Origin: Riptortus pedestris
Lineage: Eukaryota > Arthropoda > Insecta > Hemiptera > Alydidae
Reading direction: 5' to 3'
Assembly: GCA_019009955.1 (NCBI GenBank)
Contig: CM032228.1
Span: 202,912,501 to 202,976,500, forward strand
DNA: 64,000 nt
How positions within the stretch are numbered: position 1 is the stretch's first letter; each line of letters begins with the position of its first letter. Positions 1-11,291 of the stretch are shown in pieces. A program made the translations under genes and the position numbers. The notes below the pieces were generated by a model that made no database searches, was not told the origin of the DNA, and worked only from the letters and a program-made list of their open reading frames with translations.

Positions 1-1867
1 GCTAAATCTTTAGGCCAGCGCTAATAAAACCCTTCTAATAATACAAACAGAAATACAAACTTCTCCTTACTTCAGCGGTCCTTCTTCAAAACCACCCCTT
101 CTCCCCCACAGAATTCTCTCCTTTAAATTTCTTTCACCCCCTTCATTTCAATAAAAGGCTTCCAGTTCTTTATTTTCAGTCTTTCCAAACAGCAATGACG
201 GTTTCAGGCTATTTGCCAACTACCGATATTAAGGAGCTTACAAATGTAGCAGTCAATTTTAAAACTGTTGGTTTGATGTCTGTACTAAATCGTTACAATA
301 AAACTCTTCCGTTTACAAAATGGATTATTGCCTGGTTGCCATTTGTAACAGTTTGCCTATGAGCTGTTTCCAGGCCATTACCAACAATAAGCCACTCAGG
401 GTATCGAATCAGGTTGTTGTTCATAAGTTCCTTTGTATTCAATTGTGACGATTCGAAACGAGCCGTGTCTTTTTCCGGAGCGATTTTCCCTCAAAACCGC
501 TAAGAGAGATGTTCTCAATCATATATGATCTTCACGTTGACAATCGAACCCAAGACTTTTCTTTAAATACATGTCCATGTGTAGTTTTGATATCCCAAAT
601 GATTCGGTTTATCAAATGTAATGAAGGAGTTGTTTTGGTTTAGACATCTATCCTGGGAGTCCCATGTGTTGAAGCGGTGCCATGGCATATTACTCCAGTG
701 GCTTCGGCACAATAAATGGTTTCAAATTTTCGGAGCCTCTCCGAGCTTTTCTTTGTTAAGGGACATGGATGGTGGAAATAAATCCTGAGGTTATTCATTT
801 CTGTTTTTTTTTCTGTGTTTTATAGTTCATGGGCTATCCTATTTATCTTGCAATTATAAGTTTTTTAATATGTTTCTTTATTGTTCACACAAAACATTCT
901 AGCAAAATATATGTTATGCACATTCTGTAGTATATATAGAAAATAAATAAATTTAAAAAAAAATCAACTATATCACATCATAAGTATGCTAATACCTGCG
1001 GAGAATATTTCTCAAATAAATAAGAGCACAAATATATTTACGGATTTATTGCATAATATTCTCCTATATCTACTGGTAACTATTGTATAGTAAATAAACA
1101 CGTGTTATGTATGATTGGTTTGGACTAATAACCCACAACTTGTATTCTCTCGGCGCTCTCTAGCAGACCTGACCAGTATTAGAGTCCCTTCTGAATTAAT
1201 TGTGATGGTTTGATTGGTATATTAACGGTCCTCTGGAAGCCGGTAACAGAAAAGGCTAATAACATTCAGAAAAACTAGATGGCGGTACCCGTTCTGATTT
1301 TTATTTATTTATTGCACTTTTGTATCAGATGTTTTTTAGTAAATGAAAGAGTTAATTTGAGTTTATTGTGCAGTATATCTTTTTTTATCTATGGCAGAGG
1401 ATATTATTGAGGGTTTCAACCGATAACTGGAGTCCAGGAACACTGCACTACGTAAAGGTGTTGCGGGCTAGTATTTATCAGCCCTACGGCGCTGAATTTT
1501 TTTCTACTGCAACCTTCCACAGATATTGCTACTAATAGGATAGAGATTACCACAAAAAAGTCTCAGCTTTTATAAAGACTCAGTTAAACACATCATCATT
1601 CCAAATATAAGATGGCATCAGTTAAAAAATGAAACGTGAAGCATTCTTTTTCATACTTGTTATATTATAAATGACTATACGTTCACATTGTATTTCCTGA
1701 TTAGATATTAATTTTGCTATTTTTAGAATTTTCCCTTTTAGAGACAAATTTGCAGGAGGCCTAAATAGGCGTCCAAGTAAACTCAAACAATTTTTTTCTT
1801 CAAAGTAATGAATATTAGTAATATTTACTCCATCCATTCACTAATAAACTAAGGTTTATGAGTAAAA
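1..1867. other. AT-rich DNA, no gene recognised
   Basis: I see no gene, RNA or bounded repeat here. Short open frames such as the 71-codon one at 1622-1837 on the minus strand have no recognisable domain and sit in AT-rich sequence, so I treat them as chance. Confidence 0.5.
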
Positions 1868-1871
1868 ACGT

Positions 1872-2320
1872 ACCCAGATGACGAAAATGAGGTTCGTTCA
1901 AAATTGTATATATACCTGTTAACGCTCTAGCGGGCGCAATTTTTGTTTGATCATTACCAAAATCGATATTTAATCGTTTTATGGAAAAAGGTAGATCAAG
2001 TTCGTTAATGGTAGTAATTGGGCCAGTGAGGAGGTGGGGTTAAAGGGGGGAATTTTGAAAATTTTAAATGTCTGGTATTACAAGTCGGATTGCAAAAACT
2101 GTACATGACCAATTTTACTGCGAATTAAGTTACCAATAAATGATGTCACATATTTTTTTATTAAATGTACTATAAATATTGTTATATACGTTTATTATCT
2201 ATCATGATATTAACCACGGAATTTGGACAATTTAATTGTCAACCTTAGGTAAACCTCCATTCCTACTCATATCATATTAACAACAATGAACCTGTATCAT
2301 GAACCACTTCATTCTAAGTT
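1872..2320 (-). mobile_element. Stem-loop (HINE-like) element, truncated copy
   Basis: This is a minus-strand copy of the window's most frequent repeat. It begins inside the family's 3' part (the 'gatgacgaaaatgagg' block), passes a short TA tract and the 'gttcgttaatgg' block, and continues to the 'cctactcat' block. The 3' palindrome and the 5' end are missing. It abuts the Helitron-like element starting at 2332. Confidence 0.75.
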
Positions 2321-2331
2321 TATATATCAAA

Positions 2332-2613
2332 CTAGCGGACCCGGCAGACGTTGTCCTGCATTATATATCAAGTGATTAGGATATTAAATTTAATAATATT
2401 ATGTTTAAAAAAAATCTATTCTTAATAACGCAAAAAACAACATTTGTTATATGCACGCCTCCCACTCCTGCTCCATCTGCCTGGCCGATCTGCGGCGCTA
2501 AACCATCCGGAAGGTCACCCGAACGCGTATTTAAAAATTCAATCAAATCGGTCCATCCGTCAAGGAGGAGTTCAGTGACATACACACGTACGCTAGAATT
2601 ATATATATAAAGA
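2332..2613 (-). mobile_element. Short non-autonomous Helitron-like element
   Basis: Read on the minus strand, the element starts TC after an A and ends CTAG followed by a T, as Helitrons do (A|TC...CTRR|T). A few bases before the terminal CTAG there is a hairpin with arms GCAG-AC and GTCTGC around AAC. The piece is 282 bp, too small to encode a Rep/helicase. Its first 160 bp match the repeat at 13051-13373 in the same orientation relative to its start. Boundaries come from the terminal motifs. The two overlapping open frames here (2376-2585 minus, 2401-2610 plus) are by-products of the repeat. Confidence 0.65.
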
Positions 2614-2618
2614 TATAG

Positions 2619-3910
2619 TTTTCAAGAGAACTTCATTAAACAAACTACATGCGAATTACGCATGGGCACTTTACTAACCCCATCCATAGTCTGCCGTTAG
2701 TCGTTACTGTAATCAATACTCTTTTGAAAGTTTGTTCCTGGTTTATCATTACACCCATTCCGGGATTATTTCTATTCTGCATTCCACCAAGTGACTAACA
2801 TTCATATGTGCAACATCGTTTGCATGTTAAAGCTTACAGTCCACTCATCAAAATAATTATCATTAAATCATTAATTTCCTTCAGCGAACTGTTTCATTCC
2901 TCAATGTAACCCTGGAACCATCAGTTGAAAATAACTTTTCATATATGGAATTTCTCATACATACTCTTTTTACTCATTTACTTTATCTAAGATTACCAAA
3001 TTAACTATTTTTCTACTTCTGTTTCTAAGGGGAATTTGTGCTCTAGCTGTTGTAAAATTAAGAAAGGTCATCGAGACCCAGAACATAAAAAATGGAAAAA
3101 CATTCTGGTCATATTTCTTTACAAGTCTCGGAGTGGATTTGGTTGAAGGAAAGACAAAGTGCATGAAAATAGGTTAGGATTAGGGAGAAGAGGGGGCTCG
3201 ATGGGAGGGAAGACACGGGATAAGCCATTCTGAGCCCGAGACAAACAGGACCAAGACAATAGAGGCGGCCGATGGCTGGGAGCTAGGGAAGGAGAAGAAA
3301 AAATTGCGGTGTCATTAGAGAAGGTAGGACAATAAGACCCAGGAGTAGTGTAGTCGGATATACTCTTTGTCAGGGCTGTCAGGGCTCTCTCCTAGCCCTG
3401 ACTCTCAATCAGGGTCACAGTTTTATACCAGCCACTACTATCTCACCAGCAATCAACATCACCAGTCCTTTATAACTTCACAATCTCATTAACGAATTGA
3501 CCCAATAACAAGACTGTAATGACCAATACACAAATAAAAGATCTCACGGGGTTCCCAAATTACTGCCTCGTACTCCTATCAATCTAATAAACAAAAAAAA
3601 GTTGTACTTCAATTAAAATTGCTCCGTTTGAAAGGATATATCCGTGCCAACGCATCGGATCGAAGTGCATAATTTACAGAGCTTTCCCTAGTAAACAAAA
3701 AACACATTTTACTTTTTTTGTACCCCTAATACTTACGGAAAAAATATAATTATTTTATTTTCACATTCCTCTAAACATCCTCTCCCCTTAGTCCAATTTA
3801 GTCAAAGGGGGAGGAGTACAAATAGACGATACAGTAATCCCAAATATGAAATTTATAGCATTCTGAGGCCAGCGTTATATGAGTTACGCGAGCGAACGTA
3901 CTAACTGAAT
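2619..3910. other. No gene seen; purine-rich island at about 3165-3330
   Basis: Mostly AT-rich unique-looking DNA. A purine-rich stretch (about 3165-3330) is followed by a short duplicated phrase around 'cagggctgtcagggctctc' at 3371-3390. Nothing here matches the repeat families found elsewhere in the window, and no coding potential is recognised. Confidence 0.4.
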
Positions 3911-3914
3911 ATAC

Positions 3915-4501
3915 TGTTACGAAAACTACGTATTTGAAAAATTACGCAGAGTTAATCACACATCTAAGTAGTACGAAGTAAATGAAAGTAATCCTGCAAC
4001 ACCAGGAATGATCTAGAAAACGCCAGTCTAGGACCTAGACAAGTCTGGACTCTTTTTCTTTAAACTTGTCGCCCGTCTCTAAAGCGGCCCAGCTCGCCTG
4101 ACAGTCAGTTAGTTCTAGATTTTTTTCTTTCTCTAGTGAATAACAGTGCGTTCAGTGCAGCTTTAGTGAACAGTGCTTTCAGTTTCAGTGCAGTGCTTCT
4201 TTGTGGAGATCAGTGCAGTGCCGTGTTTTTGTAAAGAGCAGTGCAGTACCGTGTTTTTGTGAAGATCAGTGCAGTGCCGTGTTTTGTGAACTTCAGTGAT
4301 TCACGAGATCGTGAGGTATTGTACTGTACAATAAGAAGTGAAGTTATCAGGGCATATTGTGAATAGTAGTGAAGAATATTCTTCCAAGTGTGTATTGCAT
4401 CGTTAAATAAATTATAAAAACGCCAAAGTTTGTGTGTTTAATTTTTCAATCCAAAAGAACCCTAACAATCAACGCCTATTGTTTTAGTAATAAACGTAAC
4501 A
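3915..4501 (+). mobile_element. Solo LTR with 4-bp target-site duplication
   Basis: The 587-bp segment starts TGTTACG and ends CGTAACA, a perfect 7-bp terminal inverted repeat beginning TG and ending CA. It is flanked on both sides by ATAC (3911-3914 and 4502-4505), a 4-bp duplication. These are the hallmarks of an LTR, and because the duplication directly brackets one copy with no primer-binding site or internal region, it is a solo LTR left by recombination. An AATAAA at about 4404-4409 on the plus strand suggests plus orientation. Four-bp duplications fit Ty3/gypsy or Ty1/copia-type integrases better than BEL (usually 5). No second copy is seen in the window. Confidence 0.85.
4208..4290 (+). 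repeat. 28-bp tandem repeats inside the solo LTR
   Basis: Three adjacent units of 28, 28 and 27 bp (4208-4235, 4236-4263, 4264-4290) share the core 'cagtgcagtgccgtgttttt'. Weaker cagtgc phrases lie just upstream (4144-4195). Repeats placed like this, between the LTR start and the AATAAA, often lie in the U3/R region and can act as enhancers; that role is inference. Confidence 0.8.
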
Positions 4502-4505
4502 ATAC

Positions 4506-6826
4506 GTTTTTTATTTAAATTATGTTTCCTCTATCAAACTTTATTCTTTGATGACGTACAAAATAAAACAATCATTACTTTGTCAACAGCACTGTTTAGT
4601 TAATTAAATGTTATAATTGTTGATAAACACAGCTCTTGAGGGGGATAAAATGCTAATTATTTTACTTTTTTAGTCATTTTTTAATGAGCGAGATTTCTTG
4701 AGAAATAATATAAGGCAAATAAGAAGCACTTAAATATTAATTCAAAGTTCTAAAATGCCCTGGAGGGCGAAAAGTACAATATCTAGTTATGAATTAGAGT
4801 GCTGCCTCTGAGAACTGAGGATCTATTATTGTTCTTATCTTGTACTTGGTCTCAGTAACGAAAACGAATAGAGATAATTTATAGCATATTTCGTACAGTA
4901 AATCTAATATTATTTACATCCTTAGAAACATCCGTTAACTTTTACAATGAAATACATTCATCATCTCTCTCTGATCTCTCTGTCATCATTTATAATTTGA
5001 AACATTTCCAAAAGTTTACTAGACCATGAACTAAGATTGAAAATACAAAATGATAAAAAAATATCTTATTATAAAATAATTCTAAAATTAGTTTTTAAAA
5101 AAAGGCACTCTTTGTATAAAAGTATAATTAATTTTTCATTTATTTACTGTTGAATAATGGGGCTTCCTTATTTTCTCATTAAAAATTATATTAAGTATTT
5201 CTTTTAGTGTAACTGTCTAAACCGTGCTTTGTCAAATGTCAAAAAGTAATTACGTCGAATTCTACCCCTTTAGCTCAATTTATAATTTCCTAGAAGTTCA
5301 ACGATGCAATTAGCGATAATGCAAATGGCCAGGAAATGTTCTTATTAACTCTCTTTTTTAAACCCTGAAAAGCCTTTAGTCCCACTTTGTGATTTAAATG
5401 AGCAATTTGCTACGGGATGTGGAACAAATTAAACCAAATTATTCATACTAAATGGATTTTCAATTTCAATTACAATCTTGTCTTAATCCCGTTTCAGCTT
5501 CCTCCGAGGAAATTAAACAATCTTTCATCCAGCCCAATATTCTTTAAATAAAGACATTTAACAAAAAGGAATTAAGTCGTCTTTCAGCTGAGCTTGGTTT
5601 CACCTGTTTATTGAAATACTCTAAATAAGGTTAATGAGGAGAAGAAAACAAAATGTGTACAAATTATATTGTTACACCTTTAGTGCGAAGCAGAATAAAC
5701 TTTTTTGCTTCAATTTCAGTTTTATCAGGCTTCACTAAAACGGATATAGTAGTACTAAACCTTGCTGAAGTGATTTTTGAAAACTTTCGTCAAGTATTCC
5801 AAGCGAAGAGAAGGCACATAAAAAAATATAAACCCTATTAAAGAACTAGGAGAAGACATATTTGTCATATTTACTTTATCTTGACGCTTCTAAATTTCGT
5901 ATGTCCTCTAACAACTCCTCCAACTTATTTTTGAATATCTCGAATATATCTTGTTGACTCGAATCTTGTTGATTCGACTATTGTCTATACATTTCTTTAA
6001 AAATTTGTATTACAAAGGGAGTTATTTGTTCCACCTCAGGGCGTTATTTTAAGGCTCAATCATCCTGAAAGGTTATGTGACCAACGCACTTTCATGACAC
6101 CCAACTTCTAGACTACCATCAGTACCTCACTCTGGTAGCGTTCTGGCGAACCTAAGTTCGCTTGAAGTTAATGAACTATAGAGGATGGAGCATTTGGGTA
6201 GGGCAATTTTTTAAACTATTTTTAGGAATGAATAAGTCTACAATAAAAAAGCACAATGAGTACCAACCACTTTAACAAATACTGTTATGCAGTACTGTTT
6301 TCGCACATATTTAGAATTAACCAAGGTTTTGATTAATAAAACCAATAAGCAATTAAAGGTAATTGGTTAAAGTTTGGTACTTTATGCAAAGGGAAATCAG
6401 CACGGAATTCTCTTACTATACATAGAAAACAATGAAAAAATATTTGTAATGATATAAATTCGAGATAGAGACTTCACGTTACCAATATTCATAGAAAGAG
6501 ATCACTGATATAATGAATGCCAAAGAAAAACAAATAAAATTCGCTAAAATGAGAATGCACTTAGACATCTGGGGATTACTCCAAGGTAAAATAAATGGAG
6601 AATTATTGAAATAAAAGTAGCAAATGGAGGAGTTAAATGGGAGAATATAAAGCAGTTGGAAATGGCGAGGCAATAAGGGAGAATTGAGTGAGGGTAGAGA
6701 TGAGAAGAGGGACTAGACCCATCAGAGGAGATGAATGTAATCCTTTTATTCCGGGACGGGCATTGTTCAGGTTAATGGAGAGCCGGGCTCAATGAGAACT
6801 TCTTCCTAATCCTTGCAGCAACTGTT
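4506..6826. other. AT-rich DNA, no gene recognised
   Basis: No repeat family from this window and no convincing coding region. The 62-codon frame at 5653-5841 has no known motif. A GC-richer purine stretch lies at about 6630-6790. Confidence 0.45.
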
Positions 6827-6834
6827 GACTATCT

Positions 6835-7132
6835 CTCACTGTCAACCGCTGGATTGTCAATACTCACTCCTAAAACATCGCCTGTACTAGGAGTATCTAT
6901 TGCTAACATTCAATTACCTATAGGCACGTTCACAACAATCAGGTCATGCTTAATGGACACTAGGGCTCTTCCTAAACCACTCCAGCAACACCAGACTAGC
7001 TCACTGTCAACCGCTGGATTGTCAATACTCACTCCAGTAACATCGCCTGTACTAGGAGTATCTATTGCTAACATTCAATTACCTATAGGCACGTTCACAA
7101 ACATTTGGGAAACTAGGGCTCTTCCTACAGCC
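6835..7132 (+). repeat. In-frame tandem duplication (165-bp unit), possible exon
   Basis: Two adjacent units start with the same 'ctcactgtcaaccgctgg' at 6835 and 7000. They are nearly identical over about 100 bp. A 12-bp length difference then separates the matching 'actagggctcttcct' phrases (6959 and 7112). Both the period (165) and the indel (12) are multiples of three, and one frame stays open through both units (6854-7231, 125 codons). The repeated peptide includes 'SPVLGVSIANIQLPIGTF'. I do not recognise a protein family. It may be a coding exon with internal repeats or a chance-open tandem duplication. Confidence 0.6.
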
Positions 7133-7232
7133 CACAAATTCGTGTTATATAACACTCTGATTGGGTTCAGATGCATATCGCAGCCAAGAAAACATCATTT
7201 GAATGTATCAAAATTCTTTGGCACTAATTAAT

Positions 7233-8199
7233 TTCCCCCAAAAAATATGTTTAATATGTTTTAGTAATTGACGAGAAAGGAAGGAAAGAGGGAGAATAGA
7301 AAAGCTGAGTAATTTGTTATTTTAGGAGTTTATACCGCATGGGTTTACTAGTTTTTCTGCAATTTCTTGAAGCATTGCATTGAATATTTTTTTGAGGTTG
7401 CCTTCTAGGGATTAAAGAAAGAATTACGCGAAACATTTCCTGTATTACGAGTATTTTTTATTTTTGCTTTACATCATGTTTTAATCCTCTTTGAGAGATA
7501 TAATATGAAGGTGGCCAAAAGCAGGGCTTATAAGAGTTCAGCCATAATATGATGCCGCAAGGTTATTCAAATGTAGATAATGCTATTATTATGCATGTAC
7601 ATTACATCGGCTATGATATTCAAGCTTAATGGATCACCTATTTCCTGGTTAAAGCGGCATTTACTCTTAGTGCCGTTTGAAGGGGAAATGACATTTAAAG
7701 GCTGTTAAAATTAAAGGGGAAAGGCAGCTGAGCTGATAGCAATATCCGAGGGCACTAAAGCAGCTCCAAGAGGGTAAAAAGCAAAGCCGGGCATTATCAT
7801 AGCTATGAAGGGCTGGGGCCTAATAAACCGGCAGTCCACCACATAAAATTGCCCTCGAACAAGGAGGATTAAAGCAGTTATTCACGTCGTAGAGTATTGA
7901 TCCCGGCTGGCCAGCTAACCTATCTACAGGAACACTGCCACGCTCTTCTCTACGACCGCTCTGTATCGCTGGGCATACATTATAATATTAGTAAGTAAAA
8001 GGAAACATTTAAAAGAGGAATTGCTAAGAAAACGATAAATTAAAGGATAATGTGGCGGAGGTGCGCCCGGATTAATCGATCCCTCGGTAATAACGAGTAT
8101 CTCGAGTTAACCGCAATAGAACCTGCCGAAAGTGATGTAGTACAAACATAAACAATTTACGTCACCATGGCAACATATAGGGCATTCAATGGGAGACCA
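7233..8199. other. No gene; GC-richer single-copy island at about 7640-7990
   Basis: The first part is AT-rich. From about 7640 to 7990 base composition shifts to mixed sequence with several GATA-type motifs (ctgatag near 7733, attatcat near 7793). It matches no repeat here. This kind of island in intergenic insect DNA is often a cis-regulatory element, but nothing in the sequence proves it. Confidence 0.3.
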
Positions 8200-8259
8200 A
8201 TGTGAAAATATGTGTTACTTTATGATTTAATTTGTGTTATAGTTAATTTAATTTAATTT

Positions 8260-8480
8260 GGGGCTCAGGTTAGCCATGTGCGTTAAAGCGTTGGCTCTAT
8301 TCTCACTTGGTAAACCTAGAGTGGCCAGTTCAATTCTCGCCTGGGCAAAGGAAATTATTTAGTGACGGAATTCATTAAATAACATCCTAAGTCCCACCCT
8401 AGCTAGAAAAGGGCGGCAACCTGTAGATAACCCGTCCCAATTAGCCTGAGTTGCAAAAAGTGGACGTTAATAAATAATAA
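8260..8480 (+). mobile_element. tRNA-derived SINE, copy 1
   Basis: Full-length copy of the tRNA-derived SINE. The tRNA-like head starts GGGGCTCAGGTTAGCC. An A-box-like stretch is followed by a B-box-like 'agttcaattctcgc'. The body carries 'ttatttagtgacgg', 'ctagaaaagggcgg' and 'aaaagtggacgttaa', and the tail is (AAT)n. RNA polymerase III would be expected to transcribe such an element from the A and B boxes. The fold-back element at 8491 is inserted immediately beyond its tail. Confidence 0.85.
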
Positions 8481-8490
8481 TATATACATT
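8479..8490. repeat. 12-bp direct repeat flanking fold-back 1 (left)
   Basis: AATATATACATT here and at 8713-8724 exactly bracket the fold-back element. It is read as a target-site duplication. Confidence 0.65.
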
Positions 8491-8712
8491 TTATTTTTGA
8501 GGCTGCATCGCTGGGAAGTATCGTCATAGTGAGGATTTCGGCTATCTGCTCCAGCGGTTGGAATTTTTGTTAGGCAAATTTTCGATAGAACTGCGTCCAT
8601 CTTACTCAGGCATGGATGTCGATGCTTGACGAAGATGGACGCAGTTCTATCGAAAATTTGCAGAACAAAAATTCCAACCGCTGGAGCAGATAGCCGAAAT
8701 CCTCAGAATGAC
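8491..8712. mobile_element. Fold-back element 1, unclassified family
   Basis: The left arm 8531-8603 and right arm 8632-8704 are almost perfect reverse complements (73 bp each, small mismatches near 8572) around a 28-bp loop. A 40-bp single-stranded head (8491-8530) containing TCGCTGGGAA precedes the left arm. A 12-bp direct repeat flanks the whole. Outer arm sequence and head match fold-back 2 at 27699-27968, while the inner arms differ. No pol III boxes, poly(A) tail, transposase or known terminal motif is visible. Transcribed, it would form a long double-stranded hairpin. The open frame at 8403-8600 minus is an artefact of it. Confidence 0.75.
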
Positions 8713-8724
8713 AATATATACATT
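8713..8724. repeat. 12-bp direct repeat flanking fold-back 1 (right)
   Basis: Second copy of AATATATACATT; see 8479-8490. Confidence 0.65.
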
Positions 8725-8751
8725 GTGAAAATATGTGGTTAATTTGTTGTG

Positions 8752-8967
8752 CGGGGGCTCAGATTAGCCATGCTAGTTAAAGCGTTGACCTTAATCTCAC
8801 ATGGTAAACCTAGAGTGGCGAGTTCGATTCTCGCCTGGGCAAAGGAAATTATTTAGTGACGGAATTCCTAACATCCTAAGTCCTACCCTGGCTAGAAAAT
8901 GGTGGTAACCTGTAGATAACACGTCCCAATTAATCTTAGTTAAAAGTGGACGTTAATAAATAATAAT
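8752..8967 (+). mobile_element. tRNA-derived SINE, copy 2, with 11-bp TSD
   Basis: Full copy of the same SINE, with B-box-like 'gagttcgattctcgc' at about 8819. It is flanked by AATTTGTTGTG at 8741-8751 and 8968-8978. The exact duplication fixes both ends, shows the head GGGGCTC is the true 5' end, and marks insertion by LINE-type target-primed reverse transcription. Confidence 0.9.
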
Positions 8968-8978
8968 AATTTGTTGTG

Positions 8979-10639
8979 GTTAATTGGTATTAACATCGGC
9001 TTCATGACACTGGGGCGCACCGGACCTTCCCTGAAAATATGTGTTATGTTATGATTCAATTAGTTTGTAGTTATGCTGTCGTTACAAATTTGATTAATAA
9101 AATGTTCTTGAAATGTTTATATAATTATTAACGAATAACGTTAAAATAACATACTCGCTAGACCAAAAATCAATATTCCAGCAGATTTCTCTTATAAGGT
9201 TGCACTCATAGTGTGATTTTCGATAAATGTTTTCACTAAAGGTACCTAATATGAAAAAACTCCGTTCAAATATATTAACGTATTCAATATCTGCTATCGC
9301 TAAAGCAGCTGCATCTTTACATGATCGTTACCAAAACTAGATTTTCAAGTGCGTTAAAAAACAATATTAAATTGGGATATGCAAACTGAACAATTACATG
9401 AATAATATAAACATTAGACATGGACAAGTATTAATGATGAAATACAAAGACTTTCCCAACAGGCCATTTAAATACCGTTTCTACCTGTGAAATCAGTTCT
9501 GCCAAAGCCCTCAGAAATTGACTAATGTTAAGTGGATGAGATGTTTGAAAGGAATAATAAAGATATGCAAATTGAAACTATTCCCATTATTCAGAGATAG
9601 ATGGAATATGCTAATCCCCCTTGATCCATGAAAGCTGAACAGTTGGGTTAGAGCTGCAATGCTGTTTGTATTAAACCGATCAAACTATACTTTTGAAAAA
9701 CATATACAAAGAGCAGACAGCTGAAAAATGAAAAGAGGAATGAAGGAATATTAGTGTTTCATGTAGCCCTCATCTTCAGGATCAATCCCTGTAACAAATA
9801 GCAAGTGAAACACATCAATCTTCACAGCATCCATTATTCCTCATCTCAGATCCCAGCTCAAGCCACTCAAACCAGTATTATTTATTACAATTGCTAGACT
9901 CTAAATATTGTAATACAGTACATTGTTTGGAGTGAATTACGGAAGATTTAGTTTTTTTCTATTATTGGTTTATTCATTTTTTCTCTAAGCCGTATATTAA
10001 ATAAGATATTTTTATTAGCCAACATTACTTACTAGAATTCTACTAAAATTGCTTTGAGGAGCGAATGTTGTTAATCCATAGGTTGGATGTATCCAATTTC
10101 TAGAATAATGCTAGCGATCGTTTTCGACGGCCATAAAAAATTACTAGGAAATTCAATTCCTATGAAATGCCTAGGGAATCATTTTGAAATACATTTCATG
10201 TAGTTCATGTGAAATATAAAACTGATAAATTTGTTTTAACTCACGTGCAAAAGTTTCATTTTGTAAATAACAACCGAAACGTACCTGAAAATGAAAAAAA
10301 AAATAGTTTTAATTACATTTTCCAAGGAAAACAATGATTCGGAGAGACAATATTTTCATTTATAAAGTAACAAATGTGACAATTTTCTTTCTATTTAAAA
10401 AAAACAAACACCATTAACCATGCAGCAGATATCTACCTCATAGAATAATATTATTTTTCAATTCATCAAACATACAATAACATTCCATACAGTGAAGGTC
10501 CATTTCCAGAGATTGAAAACACAAAGGACAATTACTATTTTCGTTTTCAATATGTTGATGATATATAAGAAAACTAAACTATTATAGAATGGTGATGACT
10601 ATTCCTGAAACACAACATTTAACTATTTTAACAATTATT
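8979..10639. other. AT-rich DNA, no gene recognised
   Basis: A phrase near 9033-9075 ('gaaaatatgtgttatg...') resembles sequence at 8203-8250 and 8725-8735, so the two SINEs sit in locally duplicated DNA. Otherwise nothing is recognised. Confidence 0.4.
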
Positions 10640-10890
10640 TAAAAAAAAATTGTATATAATCAATATTTTTGCGAATGTAATGCTCAATAAATATTGGTAT
10701 GTAGATGTTTTCTCTATAATGATATTTACCCGAGATATTTCCATATTTTATTTTTCGGCTATCAGTAAACCTCCATTAACCACAGTGAGCCACTTCATTA
10801 TCAAGCCCAAATACCAAATATGTTTTTCTTTGAAGATTTACTTTGTAAGATACATGCAAATAGGTTTTGTGATTACGTCATCAATAAACA
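10640..10890 (-). mobile_element. Stem-loop (HINE-like) element, 5'-half fragment
   Basis: Minus-strand fragment of the 'type II' 5' half of the stem-loop family: the degenerate 'gagatatttgcat' block, 'cagtaaacctccatt', and the 'aagcccaaataccaaatat' block. The 98-codon frame at 10650-10946 is a by-product. Confidence 0.65.
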
Positions 10891-10983
10891 TTTTTCTTAC
10901 TTTACTCCTAAATGCTAATATAGTCTATACCATGCAAGATATATAACCATTTCAGTGAATAATGAAAATAATGTTTGTTATTG

Positions 10984-11291
10984 ATTGAAATCGGATCTGG
11001 AATTGTAGTGGTTTAGACGGGGGGAGGGAGTAAATAGAAAGTTCAAAATATCTCCATTATTATTATTCAGATTATAAAATTTTATAGAACCAATCTTGTT
11101 AAACTATAGATTTTCTACAATTGTTGCTCTATGCACTTTTGTAACTCAAGTATTAAGTGAGTTATTCGTAATTTCATCTTTTCTCTTGTACCCCCCCCCA
11201 TGCTTCTACTCATCGAGTTTATAAATATAAATAAAGAAAATGTGGTGAGATAAGATCACAATCCTGTTATACCAGCACGTGGGAAATTTGC
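10984..11291 (-). mobile_element. Stem-loop (HINE-like) element, fragment
   Basis: Minus-strand piece beginning at the 'gaaatcggatc' block and ending at the subterminal 'cacgtgggaaatttgc'. It meets the plus-strand copy at 11290 head to head, sharing the subterminal sequence. Confidence 0.65.

Noticed and set aside
8260..8345. Possible tRNA gene
   Set aside because: A- and B-box-like sequences are present but the cloverleaf is not sound, and the same sequence recurs with an attached body and duplication many times, so it is a SINE head.
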